A DNA stretch of 64,000 nt. Origin: Bog-756 sp963701325 (GTDB taxonomy: Bacteria > Actinomycetota > Acidimicrobiia > Acidimicrobiales > RAAP-2). The notes under the pieces were generated by a model. The model ran no database searches and had not been told where the DNA came from. It was given only the letters and a program-made list of their open reading frames with translations. Position 1 is the stretch's first letter. The number at the start of each line of letters is the position of its first letter. The stretch is taken from NCBI GenBank assembly GCA_963701325.1, contig OY969604.1, positions 3,658,001 through 3,722,000 of the forward strand. Reading direction: 5' to 3'. The position numbers were made by a program, and so were the translations under genes. This document shows positions 19,034 to 28,035 of the stretch, piece by piece.

Positions 19034-19047
19034 TGGAACACGTTGCA
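19034..19047. promoter_or_regulatory. KstR-like operator between fadD17 and an LLM gene
   Basis: TGGAACACGTTGCA matches TnnAACnnGTTnnA at every fixed position. It lies 69 bp from the fadD17 start and 63 bp from the LLM start, with AT-rich sequence (CAATTTACAAAC) alongside. This is the best of the three boxes in the region. Confidence 0.7.
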
Positions 19048-19109
19048 ATTTACAAACTGCCCTGTTACGGTGACAGCCGGTCCACCCGAGGCACGAGAGG
19101 AGCCCCGCC

Positions 19110-20330
19110 ATGGAGTTCGGAGTGTTTCTCAACGGCTACCTGCCGGGGCCTGCTTCCCGCGACTCCGACGCCGAGCACCGCATGCTCGAGCGCGAAATGG
19201 AGTACGCGATCAAAGCCGACCAGTGCAACTGGAAGTACGCCTGGTTCGGTGAGCACCACGGCCTCACCGAGTACTCGCACCTGTCGGCCCCCGAGATCGT
19301 GATGGGCTACGTCGCGGCGAAGACGAGCCGGATCCACCTCGGGACGGGGATCACCAGCTTGAGCCCGCGCAAGGAGCACCCGGTCCGGTACGCCGAGCGC
19401 GCCGCGATGATGGACCACGTGACACAGAACCGGTTCGAATGGGGAACCGGGCGCGGCGCGGGCAGCCACGAGCTCGCCTCGTTCAACATTCTGGACAAGG
19501 ACTCCACCAAGGCCGAGTGGAACGAGGTCGTCCGCCAGATCCCGCGGATGTGGGCCGAACGGGACTACAGCTACGAGGGAACCAGCTTCACCGTGCCGTA
19601 TCCCCACAACGTCCTGCCCAAGCCGTACCGCAAGGGGCACCCCGCGATCTGGGTCGCCTGTGGCAATCCGACCACGTTCACCCAGGCCGGGGAGATGGGC
19701 ATCGGTGCGATTGCGTTCAACTTCGAGCCGGTCTTCGGGTTGAAGGGGCGCATCGCCGCCTACAAGGAGGGGGTCGCGGCGTGCACCGACCCGATCGGTG
19801 AGTTCAAGAACGACAACGTCATGCTGACCAACGCGGTCATCTGCCTGAGCGACCGGGACCGGGCCCGCGCGGCGGCCCTTCGCCTCTACCGGGGGTACCT
19901 CTACTCGCTGGTCTGCCTGTACCACGACACGATCCCCAAGCCCGACTACGCGCCGACCTGGCCCGAGTCGATCGCCCCGCCGGGGGACGAAGCCGCGCTG
20001 GACCAGCTGATCGCGGAGGGGTGGCTCCTGTGCGGCGGTCCGGATGAGGTCGCCGAGCAAGTGGCCCGGTACCAAGAGGTCGACTGCGACCAGGTTGTCT
20101 TCGGGCTTCCGAGCGACTCCCTCGAACACGAGGAAGCCCTCGAGATGCTCGAGGTCTTCGGCAGCAAGGTCATCCCCGAGTTCGACAAGGACGAGGTCCA
20201 CTCGACGACCCGCTACCGGGCGACCGCGGTGCGCAAGTACCCCGAATTCTCCGAGCCGGTGCCCGATCTGCGGGTGTCCGGCCTGCCGGTCGGTGCGATG
20301 ATCCAGATGGACGGCACCCGGAAGCTCTAG
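19110..20330 (+). CDS. LLM-class flavin-dependent oxidoreductase
   Basis: A 406-residue luciferase-like monooxygenase. It has EFGVFLNGYLPGPASRDS at the start, YAWFGEHHGLTEYSHLSAPE (the EHH motif near residue 48), IHLGTGITSLSPRKEHPVR, and NRFEWGTGRGAGSHE. This longer type usually uses FMN and a flavin reductase rather than F420, but the cofactor cannot be decided from the sequence. An AGGAG-type site precedes the ATG. Its promoter carries the perfect KstR-like box, so a role in sterol breakdown is likely. Confidence 0.8.
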   Translation: MEFGVFLNGYLPGPASRDSDAEHRMLEREMEYAIKADQCNWKYAWFGEHHGLTEYSHLSAPEIVMGYVAAKTSRIHLGTGITSLSPRKEHPVRYAERAAMMDHVTQNRFEWGTGRGAGSHELASFNILDKDSTKAEWNEVVRQIPRMWAERDYSYEGTSFTVPYPHNVLPKPYRKGHPAIWVACGNPTTFTQAGEMGIGAIAFNFEPVFGLKGRIAAYKEGVAACTDPIGEFKNDNVMLTNAVICLSDRDRARAAALRLYRGYLYSLVCLYHDTIPKPDYAPTWPESIAPPGDEAALDQLIAEGWLLCGGPDEVAEQVARYQEVDCDQVVFGLPSDSLEHEEALEMLEVFGSKVIPEFDKDEVHSTTRYRATAVRKYPEFSEPVPDLRVSGLPVGAMIQMDGTRKL

Positions 20331-20355
20331 GCGCGCATTCGGCCCCGTCGACAGC

Positions 20356-20985
20356 TCACCCGTCGGCTGCCCAGGCTGCGACGACCTCGTCCGTGGTGGT
20401 CAGCGTCGCGATGAGCGGGAAGGTGTTGTCCAGGAGGGCGTCCGCGTAGTCGGTCGGGATGCCGGCCACCGCGTCCCGCGGCACCACGACCTGGTAGCCG
20501 AGATTGCAGGCCTCGATCGCCAGGCCGAGCACGCCGAGGTTCACCGAGATCCCGGTCGCCACCACCGTGCGTGCCCCGAGGCTGCGGAGCAATGTGTCGA
20601 GTGCGGTGCCGGTGAAGGGCGAGACCCCGTGGAGGCGTGCACACACCAGGTCACCCGGGTCCGGGCCGAGGTCGGCGACGAGCTCGGTGGCGGGCGTGCC
20701 GGACAGCAGGTGGTCGGGGTTGCGGACCATGGCCGCGATGAGCTGGCAGTTGACCGTCGACCCGGCCCGGTCGGCGCGGAACTCGGCCGTGCAGTGGATG
20801 ACCGCCACCCCTGCGGCCCTCGCTGCCCGGAGCACCCGGGCGGTGTGGGGCACGACCCCGACCCGGTCGGCCTCGGCTGCCAGCTCGGGGAAGGAGGTGA
20901 GGTCGCCGATCACCCCGCGCTGGACCTCCATGGTCAGGACCGCGCACTCGGACGGGACCAGCAGGGCTCGCAGGTCGATCGGCAC
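20356..20985 (-). CDS. Isochorismatase-fold protein with altered catalytic triad
   Basis: A 209-residue cysteine-hydrolase (isochorismatase) fold protein. The order of motifs is kept but the residues are changed. The usual Asp of the first strand aligns with Glu (VLTMEVQRG, about residue 21), the Lys with Arg (CARLHGVSPFTGT), and the nucleophile Cys with Gly in TGISVNLGVLGLAIEA. It is therefore probably not a normal cysteine hydrolase. It starts with GTG 6 bp after the fadD19-like stop on the same strand, so it shares that promoter and its KstR-like box. Confidence 0.75.
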   Translation of the reverse strand: MPIDLRALLVPSECAVLTMEVQRGVIGDLTSFPELAAEADRVGVVPHTARVLRAARAAGVAVIHCTAEFRADRAGSTVNCQLIAAMVRNPDHLLSGTPATELVADLGPDPGDLVCARLHGVSPFTGTALDTLLRSLGARTVVATGISVNLGVLGLAIEACNLGYQVVVPRDAVAGIPTDYADALLDNTFPLIATLTTTDEVVAAWAADG

Positions 20986-20991
20986 CCCCGG

Positions 20992-22638
20992 TCAGCTCCC
21001 GGTTGCAGTCCGGGCGCCTCCGCTGTCGGTCTCCTCGGGGGTCTCCGCCACGACGCCAGCGGCCCAGCGGTAGTCCGGCTTCCCGCTCGGCGAGCGCACC
21101 ATGGACTCGACCACGTGGAGCTGGCGGGGGACCTTGTACCCGGCGATCGCGTCCCGGCAGTGGTTCTGGATCTCCTCGAGCGTCGGGTGCCGGCCGGGGC
21201 GGGGCTGGATGATGGCGGCCACCCGCTGTCCCCAACGGTCGTCAGGTGCCCCGACCACGATCGCGTCGAAGACGTCCGGGTGGGAGCGCACCGCCGACTC
21301 GACCTCCTCGGGGAAGATCTTCTCGCCGCCCGAATTGATGGAGACCGAACCCCGCCCGAGCAGGGTGACGGCGCCGTCGGCCTCGACCGTGGCGAAATCG
21401 CCCGGCATCACATAGCGGGTGCCGCCGACCGTGACGAACACCTCGGCCGTTTTGACCGGGTCGTTGTAGTAGCCCACCGGGATGTCCCCCGAGCGGGCGA
21501 TCTTGCCGATGGTGCCCGAACCGGGAACGACCGGCACCAGGTCCTCGTCGAAGACGACCGTCTCCCCGAGGATGCTGATCGTGGGCCCGCTCTTCATGGC
21601 CGTGCCCCCCTTGGTCACGGTGGACATGCCGTTGTTGCCCGATTCGGACGACCCGACCGCATCGACGATGACGATGTTGGGGAGGTGGCGGAAGAACTCG
21701 TCCTTGACCGGCGCCGAGAAGAGAGCAGCTGACGAGGTGACGGCCAACAGGGAGGAGAGGTCGTAGGAGTGAGCGGGATCATCGAGCGCTTCGATGAGCG
21801 GCTTGCCCATCGCGTCGCCGGTGATCATCACCGAGTTCGCCCGCTCCGTCTCGACGAGCCGCCACACCTCGTGGGGTTCGAACTTCGGGACCAGGATGGT
21901 GCGGTTGCCGACGAAGCTCTGGCCCATGACCGACCACTGGGTCGCGCCGTGCATGAGCGGGGCGATGGGTAACAGGGTCACCTGTCCCGCCCGGCCCTTC
22001 TCGACCATCTCCTCGGGCCGCTGGATCCGTGTGTTGGTGGACGGGTCGAGCCCCCCACCGAGCGCGTAGAAGACGTCCTCGTGGCGCCAGACCACACCCT
22101 TGGGCATGCCCGTGGTCCCCCCGGTGTAGAGGATGTAGTGGTCGTCGTTCGATCGGGGTCCGAAGTCCCGCTCGGGGCCACCTTCGGAGAGGGCCTCCTC
22201 GTAGGGCACGGTCCCCGCGCCGAGGGGCACCCCCGAACCGTCCTCGACGCCGATCACCAGCCGGAGGTCGGGGAGGTCGGGCAGGAGCTCCGTGACCTGG
22301 GGCGAGAACTCGGCCTGGTGGACGAGTGCCGCGAGATCTGCGTTGGTGAAGAGGTAGCGGAGCTCCTCTTTCACATAGCGGTAGTTGATGTTGATCCACA
22401 CCGCCCGCAATTTGAAGACGGCCCAGGCCGTCTCGACCCACTCGACGCTGTTGAGCGAGTAGATGCCGACGTGGTCACCGGGACCGATCCCCTGGGAGGC
22501 GAGGAAGTGGGCCACCCGGTTGGCCCGCTCCTCCATCTGGGCATAGGTGCGGCGCTCTCCGGCGGCGAGCAGGTACTCACGGTCACCGTAGGCATCGACG
22601 GACGCCTCGAACAGGTCGGCGAGGTTGAAGGTCGTCAT
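20992..22638 (-). CDS. fadD19: Acyl-CoA synthetase, FadD19-like (steroid side-chain CoA ligase)
   Basis: A 548-residue ANL ligase, the same length as M. tuberculosis FadD19. The P-loop is LYTGGTTGMPKGVVWRHED (about residue 185). Other close matches are MIHGATQ-like PLMHGATQWSVM, ITGDAMGKPLIEAL, SSLLAVTSSAALFS, MLGRGSVSINSGGEK-like GRGSVSINSGGEK, and a C-terminal SPSGKPDYRWA with the catalytic lysine. FadD19 activates C24 branched or C27 sterol side chains. The ATG at 22638 follows a KstR-like box by 11 bp. The isochorismatase-like gene follows in the same operon. Confidence 0.88.
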   Translation of the reverse strand: MTTFNLADLFEASVDAYGDREYLLAAGERRTYAQMEERANRVAHFLASQGIGPGDHVGIYSLNSVEWVETAWAVFKLRAVWININYRYVKEELRYLFTNADLAALVHQAEFSPQVTELLPDLPDLRLVIGVEDGSGVPLGAGTVPYEEALSEGGPERDFGPRSNDDHYILYTGGTTGMPKGVVWRHEDVFYALGGGLDPSTNTRIQRPEEMVEKGRAGQVTLLPIAPLMHGATQWSVMGQSFVGNRTILVPKFEPHEVWRLVETERANSVMITGDAMGKPLIEALDDPAHSYDLSSLLAVTSSAALFSAPVKDEFFRHLPNIVIVDAVGSSESGNNGMSTVTKGGTAMKSGPTISILGETVVFDEDLVPVVPGSGTIGKIARSGDIPVGYYNDPVKTAEVFVTVGGTRYVMPGDFATVEADGAVTLLGRGSVSINSGGEKIFPEEVESAVRSHPDVFDAIVVGAPDDRWGQRVAAIIQPRPGRHPTLEEIQNHCRDAIAGYKVPRQLHVVESMVRSPSGKPDYRWAAGVVAETPEETDSGGARTATGS

Positions 22639-22649
22639 CGGGCAGTCAG

Positions 22650-22663
22650 TAGAACACGTTTCG
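22650..22663. promoter_or_regulatory. KstR-like operator upstream of fadD19
   Basis: TAGAACACGTTTCG matches TnnAACnnGTTnnA except for the final base, where A falls one position later. It lies between the fadD19 start (22638) and the end of dxs, close enough to the start codon to block transcription or initiation. Confidence 0.65.
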
Positions 22664-22701
22664 ATTGGGGCGGCAACCACCGGGCACCCGGCGCGTCCAC
22701 C

Positions 22702-24645
22702 TCAGATCGGGCCGGTTCGGCCCTCGATCAGAGCACCCAGCGAGTCGCGGACGGTCCGGGCGATCCCCTCGGCGTCGAGCCCGAGGCGCGCCAGGATCCG
22801 GTCCGGCTTGCCCTGGGCCAGGAAGGCCCGGGGGATGCCGCGAATCACGACCGGGGGCATCGTCCCGAGTGGGAGCGCTCGCTGGAGGGCGTCGGCCAGG
22901 AACATCCCCGCCCCGCCGTACCGGACCCCGTCCTCGATGGTGATCACCACAGCATGCCGGCCGGCGTGGGCCAGCATGTCGGGGTCGGGGTGGGAGATGA
23001 CCCGCGGGTCCCAGATGGTCACCTCGGTTCCTTCGGGTGCCAGGCGTTTTGCCGCCTCTTCGGCGGCCTCCACCATCTTGCCCACTGCGAGGATGCAGAC
23101 CGACCCGTCACCGTCGCGCACCAGTCGGGCTTCGAACCCGGACCCGACCGCATCGGCGCGGACCGCCGGGGCCGGCGTCTTCGGGAAGCGGATCACGGAA
23201 GGCCCGTCGAGGGTGAGGGCGGTGGCGAGCGTGGCGTCGACCTCGGGGGCACAGGACGGGGCGAACACGGTCATACCGGGTATCGAGAGGCAGAGGGCGA
23301 GGTCCAGCACCCCGTGGTGGCTCGGCCCGTCGTCTCCGGTGATGCCGGCACGGTCGAGGACGAGGACCACCGGCAGCTTGTGCAGCCCGACATCGAGATT
23401 GGCCTGGTCGAAGGCGCGGCTCAAGAAAGTCGAGTAGACGGCCACTACCGGACGCATGCCGGCCATGGCCAGCCCTGCTGCCGCGGTCAGCGCATGCTGC
23501 TCGGCGATGCCGACGTCCATGAACCGGTCCGGGAACCGGGCCTCGAAGGGGAGCAGCCCGGTCGGACCGGGCATCGCCGCGGTGATGGCGACGATCCGCG
23601 GATCGGCTTCGGCGTGGACGAGCAGCGCCCGGGAGAAGGCGTCCGTATACGTGGCCACCGGCAGTTCCGCCCGCATCCCCGGGATCTCGACAGCGACCTG
23701 GAGATCCGAGCCGTCGCTGTCCGGAGTGGCCACCGGGGCGGTACTCACCTTGAAGTCGTGCAGCCGCTGCACGTCGTCCTCCTCGGCCGGGGCGTACCCA
23801 CGGCCCTTCTGGGTGAGGACGTGGACGACGATCGGCCCCGGCCACTCAGTCGCGTTGGCCAATGCCTGCTCGACACCTGCGATGTCGTGCCCGTCGATGG
23901 GCCCCGCATAGCGGATCCCGAGAGCCTCGAAGAAGGTGTGGGGCGTCACGACTTCGCGCAGCGCGCTGGTCAGCCCGTGGACGCTCGAGTAGGCGAGGTC
24001 GCCGACGCCGGGAAGCTCTCGCAGCAGGTGGCGGATGCGCTGACGGGCCTGCACATAGGCCGGGCTGAGCCGGAGGTGGGTCAGGCTGAGCGAGAGACGG
24101 GACACGGTAGGGGCGTACGAACGGCCGTTGTCGTTGAGCACGATCACGACCCGCTTGCCGGAGTGGCCGAGGTTGTTGAGCGCTTCGTAGGCCATGCCGC
24201 CGGTGAGCGCGCCGTCGCCGACCACTGCGACGACCCGTCGGTCGCTGCCCTGGAGCTCGAAGGCGCTGGACAACCCGTGGGCGTAGCTGAGGACCGCCGA
24301 AGCGTGGCTGTTCTCGACCCAGTCGTGCTCCGATTCGGTGCGGTTCGGGTACCCGGAGAGCCCGTCTTCCTGGCGCAGGTGGGTGAAGCCGTCGCGTCGA
24401 CCGGTGACCAGCTTGTGGACGTAGGCCTGGTGCCCCGTGTCCCAGAGCAGCGCGTCCCGCGGCGAATCGAACGTGCGGTGGAGCGCGAGCGTGAGCTCCA
24501 CAACGCCGAGGTTCGAGCCCAGGTGGCCACCGGTCGCTGTCACCGTGTCGACGATGAACCCCCGGATCTCGCCCGCGAGCTGGCTCAACTGGTCCGGGGT
24601 CAGCGCCCTCAGGTCAGCTGGGCTGTCGATGGTGTCGAGGATCAT
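22702..24645 (-). CDS. dxs: 1-deoxy-D-xylulose-5-phosphate synthase
   Basis: A 647-residue thiamine-diphosphate enzyme, normal length for Dxs. It condenses pyruvate and glyceraldehyde 3-phosphate as the first step of the MEP isoprenoid pathway. Visible features are GGHLGSNLGVVELTLALH near the start, the TPP/Mg motif GDGALTGGMAYEALNN (about 150-165), HDIAGVEQAL, and in the pyrimidine domain DVGIAEQHALTAAAGLA. It is on the same strand upstream of fadD19, 64 bp away, but the KstR-like box in that gap suggests separate control. Confidence 0.95.
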   Translation of the reverse strand: MILDTIDSPADLRALTPDQLSQLAGEIRGFIVDTVTATGGHLGSNLGVVELTLALHRTFDSPRDALLWDTGHQAYVHKLVTGRRDGFTHLRQEDGLSGYPNRTESEHDWVENSHASAVLSYAHGLSSAFELQGSDRRVVAVVGDGALTGGMAYEALNNLGHSGKRVVIVLNDNGRSYAPTVSRLSLSLTHLRLSPAYVQARQRIRHLLRELPGVGDLAYSSVHGLTSALREVVTPHTFFEALGIRYAGPIDGHDIAGVEQALANATEWPGPIVVHVLTQKGRGYAPAEEDDVQRLHDFKVSTAPVATPDSDGSDLQVAVEIPGMRAELPVATYTDAFSRALLVHAEADPRIVAITAAMPGPTGLLPFEARFPDRFMDVGIAEQHALTAAAGLAMAGMRPVVAVYSTFLSRAFDQANLDVGLHKLPVVLVLDRAGITGDDGPSHHGVLDLALCLSIPGMTVFAPSCAPEVDATLATALTLDGPSVIRFPKTPAPAVRADAVGSGFEARLVRDGDGSVCILAVGKMVEAAEEAAKRLAPEGTEVTIWDPRVISHPDPDMLAHAGRHAVVITIEDGVRYGGAGMFLADALQRALPLGTMPPVVIRGIPRAFLAQGKPDRILARLGLDAEGIARTVRDSLGALIEGRTGPI

Positions 24646-24745
24646 GTCCGAGGGGGTCCGTATGCGGTCAGGCTACCAGCGTGTGACCGAACGGAACGAG
24701 AACCGCCGGGGCGTTCTGTCCCGGCCCGCGGGCCGGACTGACTGG

Positions 24746-25123
24746 TCAGCGAACGTTGGAGAGAAAGGTGTCCCGATCGACGATGACCCGGATCAGCTTG
24801 CCCGCGGCCACCAGACCGGACTCCTCGGAGACCGAAAGGGTGAACACCAGCCGTCTGCCTTCGATCCGGTCGAGCGTGGCCTCGGCCGAGACCTTCCCGC
24901 CGATGCCGACCGGCACCAGATGGTCGAACTGGAGTCGCTTGGCCACCGAGGTGCCGCGCTCGGGCAGGTGTCCTTCGATGGCCAGGCAGCTGGCCTCCTC
25001 GCAGAGTGCGATCAGACGCGGGGTGGCCAGGACCGGCACCGAGCCGGTGTGGAAGGCCTCTGCCGTGTCCGCCCCGGTGACCTCGAGCTCGATGCGGGCC
25101 GAGAGACCGGTGCGTGGAGCCAC
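24746..25123 (-). CDS. FlK-like hot-dog thioesterase
   Basis: A 125-residue hot-dog protein of the fluoroacetyl-CoA thioesterase type. The Thr-Glu-His triad of FlK can be placed: Thr in VLATPRLIALCEEAS, Glu in CEEAS, and His in LQFDHLVPVG. The TSVAKRL segment between them also fits. It would hydrolyse a small or toxic acyl-CoA in the cytosol; the substrate is unknown. The GTG at 25123 gives the family N-terminus. It is divergent from tldD with 68 bp between. Confidence 0.75.
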   Translation of the reverse strand: MAPRTGLSARIELEVTGADTAEAFHTGSVPVLATPRLIALCEEASCLAIEGHLPERGTSVAKRLQFDHLVPVGIGGKVSAEATLDRIEGRRLVFTLSVSEESGLVAAGKLIRVIVDRDTFLSNVR

Positions 25124-25191
25124 GCCGGTACGATACGTGACACAGCTGACGTCGGCCACCTGGCGGCGCCCGGTGATGCGAGGAGGCTGCA

Positions 25192-26586
25192 GTGATCGAA
25201 TCCCCTGTCCTGGAGCGGGTGCTGTCCGAAGCGCTCCGCAACGGCGGCGAGTTCGCCGAGGTGTTCGCCGAGGACCGCTCGACCTCGTCGGCGTTGCTCG
25301 ACGACGGACGGGTCGAAGAGCTCTCCTCGGGACGCGAGCGTGGCGCCGGCATCCGGGTCGTCTCGGGGGAGACCACCGGATTTGCCCATACCGCCGATCT
25401 GAGCGAGCCGGGCCTGCTGCGGGCGGCCGAAGCCGCATCGGCGGTCGCCCGGGGCGGCGGGGGTGGGACCACGACCGTCGCGGTCGGACCGCTACGGGAG
25501 TCGGGACCTCTCGACCGCGGGGAGCGGGGGGAACCGACCAGCGGCTCGAAGGCGCAGGCGCTCGAGCTGCTCGTGCGAGCCGACGAGGCGGCCCGGTCCA
25601 CCGGCGACGCCGTGTCGCAAGTCCAGGCAGGGTGTGGGTCCTCACGTCGCGAGGTGCTGGTAGCCAACTCCGAGGGTCTGCTGGCGCGGGACGAGCAGGC
25701 CCGGACCCGCTTTTCCGTCTCGTGTGTGGCGGTCGGTGACACAGGGCTCCAGACCGGGTTCGAGACCGCCGCCCGCACGCTCGGGTTCGAGCTGTTCGAC
25801 GAGGTCTCGGTCGAGGACCTCGCGGAGATGGCGGCTCGGCGCGCACTGGCCAAGCTCTCCGCCCGCCCGGCCCCCTCGGGTGAGCTACCGGTGGTCCTGG
25901 CGGGGGGGAGCGGTGGCATCCTCTTCCACGAGGCCTGCGGCCACGGCCTCGAGGCCGATCACATCGTCAAGGACGCCTCGGTCTACACGGGCATGGTCGG
26001 CAAACAGGTGGCCAGTCCGCTGGTCACCCTCATCGACGACGGCACCGTCGGTTCTGAGTGGGGGACGTTCGCGGTGGACGACGAAGGCCGTCCTGCCCAG
26101 CGCAACGTCCTCATCGACCAGGGGGTGCTCACCGACTATCTGTGGGACTACCTGCGGGCCCGAAAGGAGGGTCGGGTCTCGTCGGGCAACGGTCGGCGCC
26201 AGACCTACCAGCACCTGCCGATGGTCCGGATGACCAACACGTTCCTGTTGCCCGGCGAGGAGGACGCCGACGAGATCGTGGCCCAGACCCCGCGCGGGGT
26301 CTACGTGGCCCGGCTCGGCGGAGGGCAGGTCAACACCACCACCGGGGACTTCGTGTTCGGGACGACCGAGGCCTACCTCATCGAAGGAGGCCGGATCACC
26401 GAGCCCCTTCGAGACGCCAACCTGATCGGCAACGGCCCCGAGATCCTCAAGCGGATCGACGCGGTGGGCACTGACTTCTCGATGACGCCGGGGACCTGTG
26501 GCAAGGACGGGCAGAGCGTGCCGGTCGGCTGCGGCCAGGCCACCATGCGCCTGACCGGCGTGACCATCGGGGGGACGGCGGAGTGA
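25192..26586 (+). CDS. tldD: TldD-type metalloprotease subunit
   Basis: A 464-residue protein of the TldD/PmbA family. The zinc motif HEACGHGLE lies near residue 244, the mark of the catalytic TldD subunit, and GTFAVDDEGRPAQRNVLIDQGVL and the C-terminal TPGTCGKDGQSVPVGCG are typical. TldD and TldE form a heterodimer that threads and cleaves unfolded peptides. In E. coli they process microcin B17 and help degrade the CcdA antitoxin. The stop overlaps the GTG of tldE by 4 bp. Confidence 0.92.
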   Translation: MIESPVLERVLSEALRNGGEFAEVFAEDRSTSSALLDDGRVEELSSGRERGAGIRVVSGETTGFAHTADLSEPGLLRAAEAASAVARGGGGGTTTVAVGPLRESGPLDRGERGEPTSGSKAQALELLVRADEAARSTGDAVSQVQAGCGSSRREVLVANSEGLLARDEQARTRFSVSCVAVGDTGLQTGFETAARTLGFELFDEVSVEDLAEMAARRALAKLSARPAPSGELPVVLAGGSGGILFHEACGHGLEADHIVKDASVYTGMVGKQVASPLVTLIDDGTVGSEWGTFAVDDEGRPAQRNVLIDQGVLTDYLWDYLRARKEGRVSSGNGRRQTYQHLPMVRMTNTFLLPGEEDADEIVAQTPRGVYVARLGGGQVNTTTGDFVFGTTEAYLIEGGRITEPLRDANLIGNGPEILKRIDAVGTDFSMTPGTCGKDGQSVPVGCGQATMRLTGVTIGGTAE

Positions 26587-27995
26587 GCACAGCTACGGGC
26601 ACGACCACCACAGGGACGAAGACCGGCGGGCGGGACGGTGAAGACATCGGCGGGCTGGTCGGGCTAGCCGAGCGGATCGCCGGGTGGGCGCGGTCGGACG
26701 AGGAAGTCGAGGTCTACGTTGCCCGCGGCACGGAGACCGAGGTCCGGGCCTACTCCGGCGAGGTCGAGTCGCTCACCTCGGCGACCTCGGCCGGTATCGG
26801 CATCCGTGTGGTCGCCGATCACCGTCTCGGATTCGCCTGGGCCGGGTCCCTCGACGAGTCGGTCCTCGGGGAGACGCTGGACGAGGCGCGGGACAACGCA
26901 GCCTTCGCCACGCCCGACGAGCATGTCGCGCTTGCCAGTCCCGACGGGGTGGACGCGGTGCACGTCGACCTCTGGGACGCAGGGCTGGCCGCCATCCCGA
27001 CCGGACGGAAGGTGGAGCTCGCCCTCGCCCTCGAGGCCCAGGCGAGGGGAGCCGACCCCCGTATCCGCCAGGTCGACGCGGCCGACTACGGCGATGCCGC
27101 GGTCGAGGTGGCACTCGTTTCGACGACCGGGATCCGGGCCTCGAGCCGGAAGACGAGCGGGTACCTCTCGGTGGGGGTGATCGCCGGAGAGGGTGAGGAG
27201 AGCCAGACGGGCGGGGGATTCAGCGTGGGTCGGGGGTTCGCCGATCTCGACCCCGACGCGGCGACCACCGACGCCGTCACCCGGGCGATCCGCCTGCTCG
27301 GGGCGACCAAGGGTTCCTCGGCCCGGAGCACCGTCGTCTTCGACCGGCGAATGGCCTCGACCCTCCTCTCCATCGTCTCGTCTGGGCTCTCGGGGGAGGC
27401 GGTGGCCAAGGGTCGCTCCTTCTTTGCCGGCCGGATCGGTGAGCTGGTCGGCACGGCAGGGCTGACCCTGGTCGACGACCCGACCGACCCACGGGCCTTC
27501 GGTGCGGCTGCCCACGACGCGGAGGGTCTCGCCTGCCGGCGGAACGTGCTGATCGACGCGGGGATGTTGCGGGGGTTCCTCTACGACACCGTCTCGGCCT
27601 CGCGTGCCGGCGTGGCCTCGACCGGGTCGGCGGTGCGCGGCGGGTTCTCCGGTACGCCGTCACCGGGGTGCCGGGCGCTGACCCTGGCTCCCGGCCCCGA
27701 GGGCCACGACGAGGAGGGGGTGCTCGCCGCAGTAGGCGAGGGGCTGTTCGTGCAGTCGATGACCGGGGTCCACTCGGGGGTCAACCCGGTCAGCGGTGAC
27801 TTCTCGGTGGGCGCCGAGGGCCTCATGATCCGGGATGGTCGGCTGGCCGAACCGGTCCGCGAGATCACCGTGGCATCCACCCTGCAGCGGATGCTCGGCT
27901 CACTCCTCGCGGTGGGCGCCGACGTCGAATGGCTCCCGGGGATCGCCGCCGGCCAGACCCTGGCCATCGGGGACATGCAGATCAGCGGGATGTAA
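26583..27995 (+). CDS. tldE: TldE/PmbA-type metalloprotease partner
   Basis: A 470-residue partner of TldD lacking the HExxxH motif, as expected. The N-terminal half has EVEVYVARGTETEVRAYSGEVESL and GIGIRVVADHRLGFAWAGS. The C-terminal half has GLACRRNVLIDAGMLRGFLYDT, SPGCRALTLAPG and SGVNPVSGDFSVGAEG, all characteristic of PmbA/TldE. It starts with GTG overlapping tldD and is surely co-transcribed. Downstream lies a convergent DUF2510 gene 40 bp away. Confidence 0.92.
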   Translation: MSTATGTTTTGTKTGGRDGEDIGGLVGLAERIAGWARSDEEVEVYVARGTETEVRAYSGEVESLTSATSAGIGIRVVADHRLGFAWAGSLDESVLGETLDEARDNAAFATPDEHVALASPDGVDAVHVDLWDAGLAAIPTGRKVELALALEAQARGADPRIRQVDAADYGDAAVEVALVSTTGIRASSRKTSGYLSVGVIAGEGEESQTGGGFSVGRGFADLDPDAATTDAVTRAIRLLGATKGSSARSTVVFDRRMASTLLSIVSSGLSGEAVAKGRSFFAGRIGELVGTAGLTLVDDPTDPRAFGAAAHDAEGLACRRNVLIDAGMLRGFLYDTVSASRAGVASTGSAVRGGFSGTPSPGCRALTLAPGPEGHDEEGVLAAVGEGLFVQSMTGVHSGVNPVSGDFSVGAEGLMIRDGRLAEPVREITVASTLQRMLGSLLAVGADVEWLPGIAAGQTLAIGDMQISGM

Positions 27996-28035
27996 CTGGG
28001 CAGCGGACCTACGGCGGCGAGCTCCTACAGAGTGG

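Noticed and set aside
22081..24741. Very long open frame (886 codons) on the plus strand
   Set aside because: It is antisense to dxs and fadD19, both of which have clear family motifs. Long antisense frames are expected at this GC content.
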